A stretch of 64,000 nt of DNA from the NCBI GenBank assembly GCA_003660235.1, contig QGON01000061.1, positions 1-64,000 on the forward strand, read 5' to 3'. The position numbers and the translations under genes are program-made. This DNA comes from a bacterium endosymbiont of Escarpia laminata. GTDB taxonomy: Bacteria > Pseudomonadota > Gammaproteobacteria > Chromatiales > Chromatiaceae. A model generated the notes under the pieces. The model was not told the DNA's origin. It did not search any database and worked only from the letters and a program-made list of their open reading frames with translations. Shown piece after piece: positions 52,375 to 62,501 of the stretch (positions within the stretch are counted from its first letter, which is position 1; each line of letters begins with the position of its first letter).

Positions 52375-53697
52375 ATGAAAAAAATTATCACAATTCTGAT
52401 TCTGGCTCTCTTCTGGAGCCTGCCGCTCTATGCGGGACAGACTGATGTTCGCAGCCTGCGCATCTGGTCTGCGCCCGATCACGTTCGACTGGTTTTCGAT
52501 ACCGATTCCCTGGTTGAACACAATATCTTTACACTGGACAAGCCGGACCGGTTGGTTCTGGACCTCAAAAATACCCGGCTCTCCACAAAACTGCCTCAGC
52601 CGGAGTCCAGCAACAGGTTCATCACCCGGCTGCGCAGTGCTGCGCGCAATAAGCGCGATGTGCGGGTGGTTTTCGATCTTAACAGGGCGGTCAAGCCAAA
52701 AAGTTTTCTGCTCGACCCCAATCGCCAGTATGGCCACCGGCTGGTTATCGATCTCTACGATAAAAAGGAGAGCAGCAAGCGCCGCGCCAGCCCGGTGAAA
52801 ACGGTAAAGAAGTCGGGGAACAGAGACGTGGTGATAGCAGTCGATCCCGGTCACGGTGGGGAAGATCCCGGTGCCAGGGGGAAACACGGCACCTATGAGA
52901 AAGACGTGGTGCTGGCGATTGCACGCAAACTGGTAACAATGATTAATCGGAAACCGGGCATGCGTGGGGTGCTGATCAGGGACGGTGACTACTATCTCGG
53001 TCTGCGTAAACGGATGTCGAAGGCGCGCAAGCACCATGCAGATCTGTTTATTTCAATCCATGCAGACGCCTTTAAGGATTCAAGAGTAAGAGGATCATCC
53101 GTCTACACCCTCTCCCGCAGAGGAGCATCCAGCGAGGCGGCAAAATGGCTGGCGGAGCGGGAAAACAGTGCGGATCTTGTTGGCGGCGTTTTATTTGAGG
53201 GCAAGGGCAAGGGCGAGGATTTGTTCACGGTCCTGCTTGATCTCTCGCAAACTGGTACCCAGCAGGCGAGTTCCACCGCAGCAGACAGGGTCTTTCGCCA
53301 GCTGAAAAAACTGGGCAAGACGCATAAAAGGCGTGTCCAGCAAGCGGGATTCGTGGTGCTGAAGTCCCCGGATATTCCCTCAATGCTGGTGGAGACCGCA
53401 TTTATCTCCAACCCTGATGAAGAGCGTCGTCTGAAAGATCCGGCCCACCAGAGAAAGGTGGCCAGAGCCCTGCTGGCAGGTATTTCCGACTATTTTAACT
53501 ATCAGCCGCCTCCCGGTACCTGGTTGGCAGCGAGACAGGAGCGAGAGGCTCCCCGCCGCCATACAATTTCTCGTGGCGAGACATTGATCGCAATCGCAAG
53601 GCAATACGCCGTCAGCCTCAATCGCCTGCGTAGAACCAACGAACTCAAGAACGACACCATTCGCATCGGCCAGGTGCTGCAGATCCCCGGCGGTTGA
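52375..53697 (+). CDS. amiC: N-acetylmuramoyl-L-alanine amidase with AMIN and LysM domains
   Basis: This periplasmic amidase splits septal peptidoglycan. After the signal peptide (about residues 1-21, ending YAGQ) come an AMIN domain (about 22-130, septal targeting) and the Amidase_3 catalytic domain. That domain has zinc ligands in VDPGHGGEDPGA, YEKDVVL and SIHADAF and the glutamate in LVETAFISN. A C-terminal LysM repeat has HTISRGETLIAIARQY. The order matches AmiC/AmiB. The ATG at 52375 gives a clean signal peptide; an earlier frame adds 20 residues without one. Confidence 0.95.
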   Translation: MKKIITILILALFWSLPLYAGQTDVRSLRIWSAPDHVRLVFDTDSLVEHNIFTLDKPDRLVLDLKNTRLSTKLPQPESSNRFITRLRSAARNKRDVRVVFDLNRAVKPKSFLLDPNRQYGHRLVIDLYDKKESSKRRASPVKTVKKSGNRDVVIAVDPGHGGEDPGARGKHGTYEKDVVLAIARKLVTMINRKPGMRGVLIRDGDYYLGLRKRMSKARKHHADLFISIHADAFKDSRVRGSSVYTLSRRGASSEAAKWLAERENSADLVGGVLFEGKGKGEDLFTVLLDLSQTGTQQASSTAADRVFRQLKKLGKTHKRRVQQAGFVVLKSPDIPSMLVETAFISNPDEERRLKDPAHQRKVARALLAGISDYFNYQPPPGTWLAARQEREAPRRHTISRGETLIAIARQYAVSLNRLRRTNELKNDTIRIGQVLQIPGG

Positions 53698-53790
53698 TTC
53701 TTCCCAACGAACCAGACCTCTAAATAGCTGCTTACTCGAGCGGGTGGTGGCACAATAGCCGTCACTATTTACGACGACCACGTTCTCTCC

Positions 53791-55608
53791 ATGCACATTC
53801 GACAACTCCCCCCACAACTGGTCAATCAGATCGCTGCCGGCGAGGTGGTGGAGCGCCCGGCTTCTGTGGTCAAGGAGTTGATTGAAAACAGCCTCGATGC
53901 CGGCGCCAATCGTATTGAGATCGATGTGGAGCAGGGCGGCGTCAAATTGATGCGGGTTCGCGATAATGGTGTTGGGGTCGTCGAGGATGAACTGGCTCTG
54001 GCGCTCTCCCGTCATGCCACCAGCAAAGTCAGCAGCCTCGAAGACCTGGAAGCAATCCAGAGCATGGGATTCCGCGGTGAAGCGCTGCCCAGTATCAGTT
54101 CCGTATCCCGTTTGAAAATGACCTCACGAAATCAGGAGAGTGAATCAGCCTGGGAGATCAGTGGGGATGGCAGTGAAACAGAAATGACACCCCGGCCAGC
54201 CGCCCATCCTCAGGGCACCACGGTTGAGGTGCGTGATCTCTTTTTCAATACGCCTGCCCGGCGCAAGTTTCTGCGTACGGAAAAGACGGAGTTCGGCCAT
54301 ATCGAAACGCTGGTCAGAAGGTTGGCTCTGGCCCGCTTTGATGTGGGTTTTTCACTGCAGCATAATCGTCGCCAGATCCTCTCCCTGCCTCCCTGCACCC
54401 AGCAGATCGACAGAGAGCGGCGAATCGCCGACCTGCTGGGAGCGGTTTTTCTTGAGAATGCGCTTTATGTGGAGCATGAGGCGGTGGGTCTGAAACTTTT
54501 TGGTTGGGTGGCCCGTCCCACTTTCTCCCGTTCCCAGGCAGACATGCAGTTTTTCTACGTCAATCAGCGGATGGTGCGGGACAGACTGGTAACCCATGCA
54601 GTGCGGCAAGCATATCAGGATGTGCTCTATCATGGACGTCATCCCGCATATCTTCTGTTTCTGGAGCTGGATCCCCGAAAGGTCGATGTGAACGTCCACC
54701 CCACCAAGTACGAGGTGCGTTTCAGGGATGGTCGGTTGGTACACGATTTTCTTTTTCGTGGCCTGCACAGCGCACTGGCGGAGACACGCCCGCAAACGGC
54801 GGATGAGTCCGATGCAGCTGCGTCGACAGGGGGTGCATTCACAGGCAGTCTTGACGCTTCCGGTAGTGGTTCTCTCCAATCTCGTGAACCGATTGAGGGA
54901 GCGTCTCCCGGCGTGCAGCACACCATGAATTGGCGGGTTGCCGAGCGTCCTTCATCCTATCGTGCGGCTTTTCAGGCGCAGAAACCTTCTGCAGCACCAC
55001 TACCACAGAGTGAGGATGAAACCCTGCCACCCCTGGGCTATGCGCTTGGGCAGCTGCAAGGAGTCTATGTCCTGGCGCAGAATCACGATGGACTGATACT
55101 GGTCGACATGCATGCCGCCCATGAACGCATCACCTATGAGCGTTTCAAACAGACTTACAACGATGTGGGCATTACCCGGCAGCCGCTGCTGGTGCCGGTG
55201 ACGGTGCGGGTGAGTAGCCGTGAGGCAGATCTTGCGGAGAGTCAGTCCTCGATATTGGAGAGTGTTGGCCTTGAGGTCTCACGACTTGGTGCAGATGCCC
55301 TGGCAGTGCGGGGGATCCCGGCAATCCTGCAGGGAGCGGATGCCGAGCGGTTGTTGCGTGATGTGCTTTCCGATCTGGCGGAGTTTGGTGAGAGCAGACG
55401 AATCAAAGAGGAGATCGACAAGGTACTTGCCACCATGGCGTGTCACGGCTCAGTGCGGGCAAACCGTCGCCTCACCCTGGATGAGATGAACGCACTGCTG
55501 CGGGACATGGAGCGTACCGAACGTGCAGACCAGTGTAACCATGGCCGTCCGACCTGGGTTCAGCTCTCCATGACCGAATTGGATAAGCTGTTTTTACGGG
55601 GTCGTTGA
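53791..55608 (+). CDS. mutL: DNA mismatch repair protein MutL
   Basis: At 605 residues the protein matches MutL, the ATP-gated linker between MutS and the endonuclease/helicase. GHKL ATPase motifs are [26 protein letters not shown] (start, residues about 14-39, cited in parts), RDNGVGV and [28 protein letters not shown] lies near 300 and the dimerisation domain carries [16 protein letters not shown]. The endonuclease metal motif of non-enteric MutL is absent, which suggests a MutH-dependent type. Its stop overlaps the miaA start by one base. Confidence 0.97.
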   Translation: MHIRQLPPQLVNQIAAGEVVERPASVVKELIENSLDAGANRIEIDVEQGGVKLMRVRDNGVGVVEDELALALSRHATSKVSSLEDLEAIQSMGFRGEALPSISSVSRLKMTSRNQESESAWEISGDGSETEMTPRPAAHPQGTTVEVRDLFFNTPARRKFLRTEKTEFGHIETLVRRLALARFDVGFSLQHNRRQILSLPPCTQQIDRERRIADLLGAVFLENALYVEHEAVGLKLFGWVARPTFSRSQADMQFFYVNQRMVRDRLVTHAVRQAYQDVLYHGRHPAYLLFLELDPRKVDVNVHPTKYEVRFRDGRLVHDFLFRGLHSALAETRPQTADESDAAASTGGAFTGSLDASGSGSLQSREPIEGASPGVQHTMNWRVAERPSSYRAAFQAQKPSAAPLPQSEDETLPPLGYALGQLQGVYVLAQNHDGLILVDMHAAHERITYERFKQTYNDVGITRQPLLVPVTVRVSSREADLAESQSSILESVGLEVSRLGADALAVRGIPAILQGADAERLLRDVLSDLAEFGESRRIKEEIDKVLATMACHGSVRANRRLTLDEMNALLRDMERTERADQCNHGRPTWVQLSMTELDKLFLRGR

Positions 55609-56552
55609 TGGCGGAACAGGAACTACCCCCTGCTGTTTTTCTCATGGGGCCCACCGCATCCGGCAAGACAGAGCTGGCAGCGGAACTTGTGCAGAGACTG
55701 CCGATGGAGATCATCAGTGTCGATTCGGCGCTGGTTTACCGGGGGATGGATATAGGAAGTGCCAAGCCGGAACCCGAGGTGCTTGCAAAGGCGCCGCATC
55801 GTCTGATCGATATTCGGGACCCGGCCGATGCCTACTCGGCTGCTGCGTTTCGGGAGGATGCCCTGGACGCGATGGCTGAGATCACAGCTGCGGGAAAAGT
55901 GCCTCTGCTGACAGGTGGCACCATGCTCTATTTTCGAGCGCTGGAGAAGGGGCTTTCGAATCTGCCGGAAGCCGATCCCGCCATTCGAAAGCGGCTTGAG
56001 ATGAAACAGCAGTATCTTGGATTGGGGTTGTTACATCAATGCCTGGCGGAACTCGACCCAGTTGCCGCTGAACGTATCCACCCCAATGACGCACAGCGCA
56101 TTCTTCGTGCCCTCGAAGTGATCGAGATTACCGGTCGTCCCATGACTCAGCTGCAACAAAGTGGTAGCGGAGCCTCTTTGCCCTATCGGATACTTAAACT
56201 CGTCCGTTCGCCAAAAGATCGAAAAATCCTGCACGAACGCATTGAAAAGCGTTTCCATCAAATGTTGGCTTCAGGTTTTGAAGAAGAGGTACAGGCTCTA
56301 CAGCTTCGGGCCGATCTGAGTCCGGATCTGCCATCCATGCGGGCTGTCGGTTTCCGGCAGATGTTGAAATATCTGTTAGGTGAATACAACCGGGAAGAGA
56401 TGATTGAAAGAGGTATTATCGCCACCCGGCAACTGGCCAAAAGACAGTTCACCTGGCTGAATGCCGATAAGGAAAATCATTGGCTGGATGAAGAGGGCGG
56501 CGATGTGTTTGAAGAGGCGTATCAGCTGATTGTCCAATTGATGAAACAATGA
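55608..56552 (+). CDS. miaA: tRNA dimethylallyltransferase
   Basis: MiaA adds the dimethylallyl group to A37 of tRNAs. The 314-residue protein has the P-loop [15 protein letters not shown] (about residues 12-26), [18 protein letters not shown], the tRNA-binding segment [13 protein letters not shown] and the terminal KRQFTWLN. The ATG at 55608 overlaps the mutL stop (TGATG). In most gammaproteobacteria hfq follows, but here an unrelated lipoprotein-like gene follows after 208 bp. Confidence 0.97.
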   Translation: MAEQELPPAVFLMGPTASGKTELAAELVQRLPMEIISVDSALVYRGMDIGSAKPEPEVLAKAPHRLIDIRDPADAYSAAAFREDALDAMAEITAAGKVPLLTGGTMLYFRALEKGLSNLPEADPAIRKRLEMKQQYLGLGLLHQCLAELDPVAAERIHPNDAQRILRALEVIEITGRPMTQLQQSGSGASLPYRILKLVRSPKDRKILHERIEKRFHQMLASGFEEEVQALQLRADLSPDLPSMRAVGFRQMLKYLLGEYNREEMIERGIIATRQLAKRQFTWLNADKENHWLDEEGGDVFEEAYQLIVQLMKQ

Positions 56553-56557
56553 TTTCG

Positions 56558-56657
56558 TTAACAATTATTAACATCCAACCATAAATAACGGACTGATTGT
56601 TAACAAGCATGGCATGAATGTGAAGTTTTTTTTCGGCATTGTGAGAAGTTGTTAAAA
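56558..56657. repeat. Cluster of GTTAACA-type motifs
   Basis: Four related motifs occur in a 100-bp AT-rich spacer after miaA: GTTAACAA (about 56558), TTAACA, TTGTTAACAA (palindromic, about 56589) and GTTGTTAAAA (about 56648). They could be binding sites of a regulator for the following gene, or low-complexity AT-rich DNA. A further hairpin GCAGCT / AGCTGC lies before the next start codon. Confidence 0.3.
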
Positions 56658-56760
56658 GACCTGATTATAAAGATACGAAGCAATCACCTTGCTCTAAGAT
56701 CGACACGGTGTTTACGAGCAGCTCTGCGCGATAGTGCAGCTGCAATAAGGTGTCCGTGTT

Positions 56761-57495
56761 ATGAAAATCGTATCGACTTTCCTTCTGGGTTTTTTTCTAC
56801 CGCTTTACATGGTGGGGTGTAACGAGCACCTTCAGGAGAAAATTGACATTCAGAAACCCGTGGCCGAAGAATCTGTCATGTTGTCGGAAATATCTGAATC
56901 ATTGGTTAATGGTGGGTCTGGCCGACAGGATTTACAGATGCTGGATAGCTGGCAGTTGTGGTGGTCAAGCTGGCGCAGCCTCTATACTTCAACCCTGATA
57001 ATGGACTTGATCAATCCTGAATGGGCAAGGGAGGAGGCAGCGCTCGAACAGATCTTTCCTGTTATCCACTCCCTTTATGATATGGCACCGGAGTCGCTTT
57101 TTGATGCTGCACCTGCGTCACTCTTTCCCGACATCGTGCCGGAGTTCGGGATTCAGGGTGTCAATTCGCCGTCCATAGCCAATGGTGTTTACGTGCAGCA
57201 GAAACCCATGATCGAAAAAATAGCGTCATATGAGAACAGTCTCTATCTTAATTTTGAAGGAAGTAGTAGCGAAAAGCGTACGCGGGGTCGGAGCAGCGTG
57301 ACAGGTCGGAGCGGTTATCCCGATGTTGCAATGGGCTCATATTATGTACAACCCGCGTCCGAGGAAGAGGAGCAATCGAAACAGGCGAGTGCGGCTCAAT
57401 TGAATCTCATCAAAGAGATACCGCTTACGGCCACCGTTGGGTTTTTTATTGTCATATTGTTGACGGGTGTGGGTGTCTGGGGGATGCGGGTTTAA
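56761..57495 (+). CDS. Orphan lipoprotein-like protein with C-terminal membrane segment
   Basis: The 244-residue product begins with a signal peptide ending in a lipobox-like MVGC (cysteine at about residue 20). It has a polar, acidic middle (WWSSWRSLYTSTLIMDLINPEW) and a single hydrophobic helix at the end (about 222-241, ATVGFFIVILLTGVGVWG) followed by MRV. No family is recognised. An anchor at both ends is unusual. It replaces hfq in the canonical mutL-miaA-hfq order. The gene starts at a line of host-like codon use, but its spacer is AT-rich. No ribosome binding site stronger than AAGGTG is visible. Confidence 0.55.
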   Translation: MKIVSTFLLGFFLPLYMVGCNEHLQEKIDIQKPVAEESVMLSEISESLVNGGSGRQDLQMLDSWQLWWSSWRSLYTSTLIMDLINPEWAREEAALEQIFPVIHSLYDMAPESLFDAAPASLFPDIVPEFGIQGVNSPSIANGVYVQQKPMIEKIASYENSLYLNFEGSSSEKRTRGRSSVTGRSGYPDVAMGSYYVQPASEEEEQSKQASAAQLNLIKEIPLTATVGFFIVILLTGVGVWGMRV

Positions 57496-58012
57496 AACGA
57501 TTTCTCCCGTCCGATCTATCGCATGTCTGGTGTTGGATGTGGAGAAAGTGCGTCTGGTCTATGTCATCAAAAGGTCAAGTCGTCCGGTTATTCAGAGATA
57601 GAGTACTTGCTTTTCTATCAGGACGATACCCACGCTGACTCAGGCGATTTTGTTGTGGGGCGGGAAGGAACTGTATCCCCTCACCTGGTCACAAGTGTTT
57701 GCCAAATTGTTCGGATGTCATAACCAGCGGTCAGCCGTTCCGTGGCAAAACTGTGTCTCAGGGTATGGTAGGACGCTGGCTTTTTGGAATCCGCTTTTCG
57801 GATAGCCTGATAGTCTCTCTATTTCCAGTGGGGGAATTACTTTGCCATTCGCTTGTGGTTGGCTGACAATAAAGATATAAATTGCTAAGGATAGTGATCT
57901 TTCTACTGAGACATCCGCCTTATTAGCTCATGCCGTGCTGGGAGTAGACAATAAGTTCCAGCCGACCATGCAAACATGGTGGTTGAATTTTATCGTTATT
58001 TGTCTTAATTTT
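57496..58012. other. 517-bp stretch without recognisable gene
   Basis: Short open frames occur, but none shows a family signature or good ribosome binding site. The segment lies between the orphan lipoprotein and the GIY-YIG gene and may hold decayed sequence. A group II intron 5' end could be hidden here (GTGCGTC at about 57548 resembles the start motif), but this cannot be shown by eye. Confidence 0.4.
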
Positions 58013-58861
58013 ATGTCTACCGCGACTATAAAAATCTTCCTTCCCCACGGCGATGCCAAGCGCTTACGCACTGCTGAGATTTCCAATTGGAGTGGTAAAG
58101 CCGTCGCAGGCCCGAGAAGCGAGTTTGAAGGCATACTTGCTCGAAAAGAGTCTCAACAGGCAGGTATTTACATGCTCACCGGCATTGATCCAGAAAGAGG
58201 AAAGCCGGCGATTTATATAGGTGAGGCTGAAAACATCAAAGAACGGGTTAAGGCGCATTTAGCTAAAGATTTCTGGAACCAAATTGTTTTCTTTGTAAGC
58301 AAAGACGAAAACCTCACTAAATCCCACATCCGTTATCTTGAGGGGCGTCTTATCGAGAAGGCAATTCGTGTCAATCGCTGCCTCGTTAAAAATAGTCAAA
58401 ACAGCGGAGCAAAACTTCCTGAGTCAGACCGCGAGGACATGGAAGTATTTCTCGAAAAAGTGTATCAACTTTTGCCTGTCTTGGGAGTTGAGTTGCTCGT
58501 TGCGGTTTCATCTAAGGATGGCAGTAACATAAAAAAACAGTCTATTCTTCATTGTGATATCAAGGGCCTCAAAGCACGGGGTTACTTAGTGCCAAATGGT
58601 TTTCTCGTGCTCAAAGGGTCTGAGGCCGTGCATGCTGAACGTCCATCAGTTAAGAAATGGCCTTGGCCTCGAAACATGCGTCAAAAGCTACTCGAAGACG
58701 GAGCATTGATTGATAAGAACAACAGGCTAGAGTTTACTGAAGATGTCGAATTCTCAAGCCCAAGTGCCGCTGCAGCAGTTATTCACGGAGGGCATACTAA
58801 TGGACTTACAGCGTGGAAAGACTGGAAAGGGAAAACGCTCAAAGATGTGGGGTCTGTATGA
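58013..58861 (+). CDS. GIY-YIG nuclease-domain protein with DUF4357
   Basis: The 282-residue protein has a GIY-YIG domain: AGIYMLTGIDPERGKPAIYIGEAEN (about residues 44-68, read in two parts), the arginine in IKERVKAH and the catalytic glutamate in RYLEGRLIEKA (about 105-115). At the C-terminus SPSAAAAVIHGGHTNGLTAW matches DUF4357. Proteins with this pairing are common accessory genes, often near restriction-modification or mobile DNA, but the target is unknown. I chose ATG 58013; no ribosome binding site is evident and an earlier start is possible. It is flanked by gene-free DNA and a group II intron-like remnant. Confidence 0.82.
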   Translation: MSTATIKIFLPHGDAKRLRTAEISNWSGKAVAGPRSEFEGILARKESQQAGIYMLTGIDPERGKPAIYIGEAENIKERVKAHLAKDFWNQIVFFVSKDENLTKSHIRYLEGRLIEKAIRVNRCLVKNSQNSGAKLPESDREDMEVFLEKVYQLLPVLGVELLVAVSSKDGSNIKKQSILHCDIKGLKARGYLVPNGFLVLKGSEAVHAERPSVKKWPWPRNMRQKLLEDGALIDKNNRLEFTEDVEFSSPSAAAAVIHGGHTNGLTAWKDWKGKTLKDVGSV

Positions 58862-58974
58862 CATGCGCATCCAGCGGACGAGAATAATAGGAACCAGACC
58901 ACAGTTTCTTATGGACGACTACTAGAAAACTGCGGTCTGCCACCTATTGCTTATGCGTGGGAGTAAGTATGACT

Positions 58975-59050
58975 GAGTAGCCGGATGCGGTAATGTTGCA
59001 TGTCCGGATCTGCATTGGGGCGGTTTTGGTAACCGGCAGTCCTGCCATTG
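58975..59050 (+). ncRNA. Group II intron 3' remnant (domains V-VI)
   Basis: The segment GAGTAGCCGGATGCGGTAAT... to GTCCGGATCTG closely resembles domain V of bacterial group II introns: a short hairpin with a GTAA-type loop. The next CATTGGGGCGG...GGTAACC...GTCCTGCC resembles the domain VI end. No intron-encoded reverse transcriptase is present in the window, so only a fragment remains. An upstream inverted repeat (ATAGGAACCAGACCACAGTTT around 58888 and its partner around 58927) may belong to another domain. This is recognition by pattern, not by covariance search. Confidence 0.5.
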
Positions 59051-59134
59051 CTGGTGATGCCTGCCGTAGGAAATACTTTGGCTGTTCGACTCGTAAATGT
59101 CCATGGTGACCGGCATATACTTCAAGCTCTCGTT

Positions 59135-59557
59135 ATGCTCAATACTTCTTCTCTCACCCTAAAAAGATTGGCCGCACTGGTCTGGTATATTGGTGTTGTG
59201 GTTCTCCTGACTAAAAGTTCTGGTTTGTTCCTTGATGCGGGTAGGAGCGGGGCTGGTTCGCTTTGGGTTATGTTGGCTGTTTTAAGTGGATTGGTGATTG
59301 GGTGGATTAAGGCAAAATACCTGTTCGTCAAGGTGTGTAACAGGAATCTAAAGCGAATCAATGCGTTGAAGCAGCCTATGCTATGGCAGTTTTACCGGCT
59401 CCGATTCTTTGTTTTTCTAGCTCTTATGGTTTCACTTGGCGCTTACTTGTCCAGGTTGGTTCAAGGTGACTATCTAATGCTCATCGCTTTAGCGGTAGTG
59501 GAACTTTCAGTTGCTACTGCTCTGCTTGTAAGCAGTCACTGTTTTTGGAGGGAATAG
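59135..59557 (+). CDS. Small membrane protein, unknown
   Basis: A 140-residue protein with four hydrophobic segments: LAALVWYIGVVVLLTKSSG, LWVMLAVLSGLVIGWIKA, FFVFLALMVSLGAYLS and LIALAVVELSVATALLV. Loops are short and basic. The N-terminus MLNTSSLTLKRL is the natural start; longer frames add unlikely residues from the intron-like segment. No family is named with confidence. It follows the intron remnant by 85 bp. Confidence 0.6.
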   Translation: MLNTSSLTLKRLAALVWYIGVVVLLTKSSGLFLDAGRSGAGSLWVMLAVLSGLVIGWIKAKYLFVKVCNRNLKRINALKQPMLWQFYRLRFFVFLALMVSLGAYLSRLVQGDYLMLIALAVVELSVATALLVSSHCFWRE

Positions 59558-59954
59558 ATGCGTTTATGGTGATCTATCCGAAGCGTCAGCGGTTGAGTTC
59601 AAAATTCCTGATAAGGGGATACGTGACCCACCCAACAGGCAGATCATTTTCCGTGCAACAAATAAGGATAGTGATAGCCCGGGTGGGCTATAATCACTTC
59701 GCTGCCGGGGGAACCACCCTACAGTACAAGAATACCTGACCGGTCTTTCGGTGCGCAGGCTGCGGGGACAACCCTTCTCCCTGCCGGCGATCGTGGTCAT
59801 CGCCGCAGGTATCCTGCTGACAGGTAGCCTGCTGCAGGCGTTCGCACTTATTGCCTCTTCCTAACACTATTCGACGGGTATCTGTGCGGCCCTGGTGAGT
59901 TCCCAGGTATTACCCGGCAGTTGTCCTCGGAGCCTATGCACCCCCAGTTCAGGG
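59558..59954. other. Gap with a likely gene fragment
   Basis: This 397-bp region has no full gene. From 59694 to the TAA at 59862-59864 one plus frame reads a plausible C-terminal end, EYLTGLSVRRLRGQPF, then a hydrophobic helix PAIVVIAAGILLTGSLLQAF. It has no start or upstream domain, so it looks like the tail of a deleted membrane-protein gene. Confidence 0.3.
59694..59864 (+). pseudogene. C-terminal fragment of a membrane protein
   Basis: An open 56-codon stretch closes with a membrane helix and a TAA stop, but a stop codon (TAA at 59691) lies directly before it and no start site fits. Codon use is host-like and GC-rich, suggesting the remnant of a real gene cut by rearrangement. The parent family is not recognised. 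Confidence 0.3.
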
Positions 59955-61770
59955 TCAATCGCGTTGCGCAAGCACCTGTGGCAGAGCAACCTTTGCGGTG
60001 CGTTTCGCCAGCGTGTAGATACGCCGCAACTGATCGACAAACGACATCTCCAGCCGCACCAGCGTCAAGTAATCCGGGTCGTCCGCCGTCAGACGCGACG
60101 CCTTCCGGGCCAGCAAGAGCTCCGACTGATCCCGTATCTTCTCCTTCATCATCAACACGGATTCCGCCGCCCGCTGGTCGTTGTCACGAATCGCCTGCAC
60201 AGTGAGTTCCACAGACTCGACTATCGTAGTATAAAATTCCGCCAACATCTTGCGGGTCTCCGCTCCCGATTCGGAGTCCAGATCGATCGCCTTGCGGGCC
60301 AGAGAGACGACATCGGTCCCCACAATATCCGCCAGACTCTCCAGGTTATCTGACGCCATCATCAGCCCCTGAAACTCCAGACTCTCCTGTTCCGTCAGCG
60401 TGCCCCCGCGAACCTTGCCCAGATAATTGAGTATCTCCTGGTCCAATATATCGACTTGATCGTTGCGGCGGACGATATCATCGAGACGGTCCCGATCTCC
60501 ATCTCTCAGGGCCGGCACGATGTCCTGCAGCATGCTGAGCGTAATCGCTCCAACCCGTCCCAGTTCCAGCCGCACCTGCTGCAACGCCACGGTGGGCGCC
60601 CTCAGTACCCCTTCATCCAGAAATTTGGGTTCTATGATAATGCCTTCCGCAGGTTTGCGCTCCGGTACGATGCGCTCCGCTAGCTTCGCGAACCAGCCGG
60701 TAAAGCCGATAAAAAGCAGCGTGTTGATGACGTTGAACAGCGTATTGGCGTTGGCGATCTGGCGCGGTACTTCCGCCGCTGCCCGAGCCATGCCCTCGAA
60801 CTCCGGGCTGGATGGGGAAATCCAGACCGCCATATCCACCAGCAGCCAGATGAAGGGAAGCCATATCAGGGTGCCCAGAACGTTGAATATCACATGCACT
60901 GCCGATGCCCGCACTGGCGTCGGTGGACTTGGCGCTGAGGATGCCCATCAGCGCCGTCGTGGCGGCTGTGCCTATGTTGGCGCCCAGCGCCAGGGTGATA
61001 CCCGCAGGCAAGGCCAGCAGCCCCTCGCTCGCCATGGCGATGGCGATGCCGACCGTAGCTGCGGAGGACTGTACGATGGCAGTGAATGCCGCGCCAGCGA
61101 GAATGCCCGCCATGGGATTCTCCAGAGCCTTGAGTATTTCCAGGAAGGGCTCGTAGCTGCGTAGGGGTGTCATTGCCACGCTCATCAGGCCCATGCCGTA
61201 AAACACCAGACCTATGCCCATGATCATCATGCCGTAGTACTTCACCTTCTCCTGTTTGGCGGTAAAGAGCATGAAAAACCCGATGGCGACGGGACCGAGG
61301 GAGTAGGCAGCAAGATCGAATGCCAGCAACTGGGCGGTCACAGTGCTGCCGATGTTGGCTCCCATGATCACCCCGACCGACTGGGTGAGGGTCATCATGC
61401 CACCGCTTATGAAACCAACGACCAGCAGTGTGGTAACCGTCGAAGAGTTGAGCACGCCGGTAATAAAGGCACCGGTGAGCGCACCCTTCAAGCGGTTGGT
61501 GGTGAGCTTCGCCAGTACTGTTTTCAATGTCTGTCCAGCGGATTTTGTCATCCCCTCCGACAACAGCTGCAATCCGGCGAGAAACAGGGCCAAGCCGCCG
61601 AACAGGCCGAGAAACAGCTGTAGCCAATCCGGAGATTCGATTGCGCCGCCGGATTCTGCGGCGAAGGCGAAAAAGGCAATCGCCAGCAATACTACTGCAA
61701 GGGTCGTCCGCAGCAGATGGTTGAGGATATTCCGGGACGATTGGTGTTCAAGTTGAGACGATCTCATCAT
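59955..61770 (-). pseudogene. Na/phosphate cotransporter with PhoU-like domain, frameshifted
   Basis: Two overlapping minus frames together make a complete NptA-type Na/Pi symporter. The first has MRSSQLEHQ then about eight membrane segments with TGVLNSSTVTTLLVVGF and AAFTAIVQSSAATVGIA, the paired QSS-type motifs. The second continues with ASAVHVIFNVLGTLIWLPF and ends in a PhoU-like helical tail (RLEMSFVDQLRRIYTLAKR). They join at about 60915: removing one base (the T at 60915 on the plus strand) restores AKSTDAVRASAVHV. So it is either a one-base sequencing error or a genuine inactivating frameshift. The rebuilt length of about 605 residues is normal for the family. It probably exported or imported phosphate with sodium. 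Confidence 0.85.
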
Positions 61771-62310
61771 TACCCTTTACTCGGACGCAGTGGCTGGAAA
61801 AAGGAATACGATACTACTCAATGGTATGCTGAATTCGGAGAATACCCATGTCCGATTAACGTGACAACAGATTGTTTCGGTCGCTTTTTCATGTGGTACT
61901 GCCTGACTGGATCAGGTCTCAGAAGCCGGAGGCGGGGTATCCGACGAATAGGCTGGCTGGAATGCCGGGGGCATGGATGCATCCAGAACACCGAAGACCC
62001 TTGGCAACTTTGATAGGATTGCTTCTATATTTTCAACCCGGGATTGTCAGCATAGACCAGGGCTGACAATTCACCAGCTCGGCTTTTGACGGCACATTCC
62101 GGGAATGCGGTATCCGTATCAGCACAGGCATGGCCGTACACATATTTGCCTGGTAGTACAGCGGATTTCCCGTCGATAAAAGCGTGCGAATCGCCACGGA
62201 CGACCCGTGCTGTAGGAGTTGGCCGTTCTAGATATGACGAACGTAGGGTGCGATCTGCGCACCATGATTGCTTGAACTCCGAAACTTGAGTCGTAAGTAG
62301 CCGGTTAATT
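61771..62310. other. 540-bp intergenic region, no gene seen
   Basis: No frame here has a family signature or good start. It contains a perfect 9-bp inverted repeat ATTGTCAGC (62043-62051) / GCTGACAAT (62062-62070) with a 10-nt loop, a possible operator or hairpin. The stretch separates the frameshifted symporter from the tRNA gene and completes the disturbed region. Confidence 0.5.
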
Positions 62311-62386
62311 TGGTGGGCGTAACAGGGATCGAACCTGTGACCTCTGCAATGTGACTGCAGCGCTCTCCCAGCTGAGCTATACGCCC
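62311..62386 (-). tRNA. tRNA-Val (anticodon CAC)
   Basis: On the minus strand 76 nt fold into a full cloverleaf: acceptor GGGCGTA / TACGCCC, D-arm GCTC / GAGC, anticodon stem CTGCA / TGCAG and T-arm ACAGG / CCTGT with loop TTCGATC, ending in an encoded CCA. The seven-base anticodon loop is GTCACAT, placing CAC at positions 34-36, which reads GUG valine codons. Position 32 is G rather than the usual pyrimidine. It lies 115 bp from the divergent gltX gene. Confidence 0.9.
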
Positions 62387-62501
62387 GTTCAGTAAGGAGC
62401 GGCCATTCTAGAGATCGGAAGTTGTTCCGTCAATCCGCACTGCCCATTGGCGCCGGGTCTGTTAGAATTCTCTTTTTTTCGTCAGCCAAGACAGAGCAAT
62501 A

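Noticed and set aside
57523..57723. 66-codon plus frame after the orphan lipoprotein
   Set aside because: No signature or ribosome binding site; treated as non-coding or decayed.
62311..62386. tRNA-Val as attachment site of an integrated island
   Set aside because: No repeat of the tRNA 3' end was noticed in the neighbouring accessory stretch and no integrase is present.
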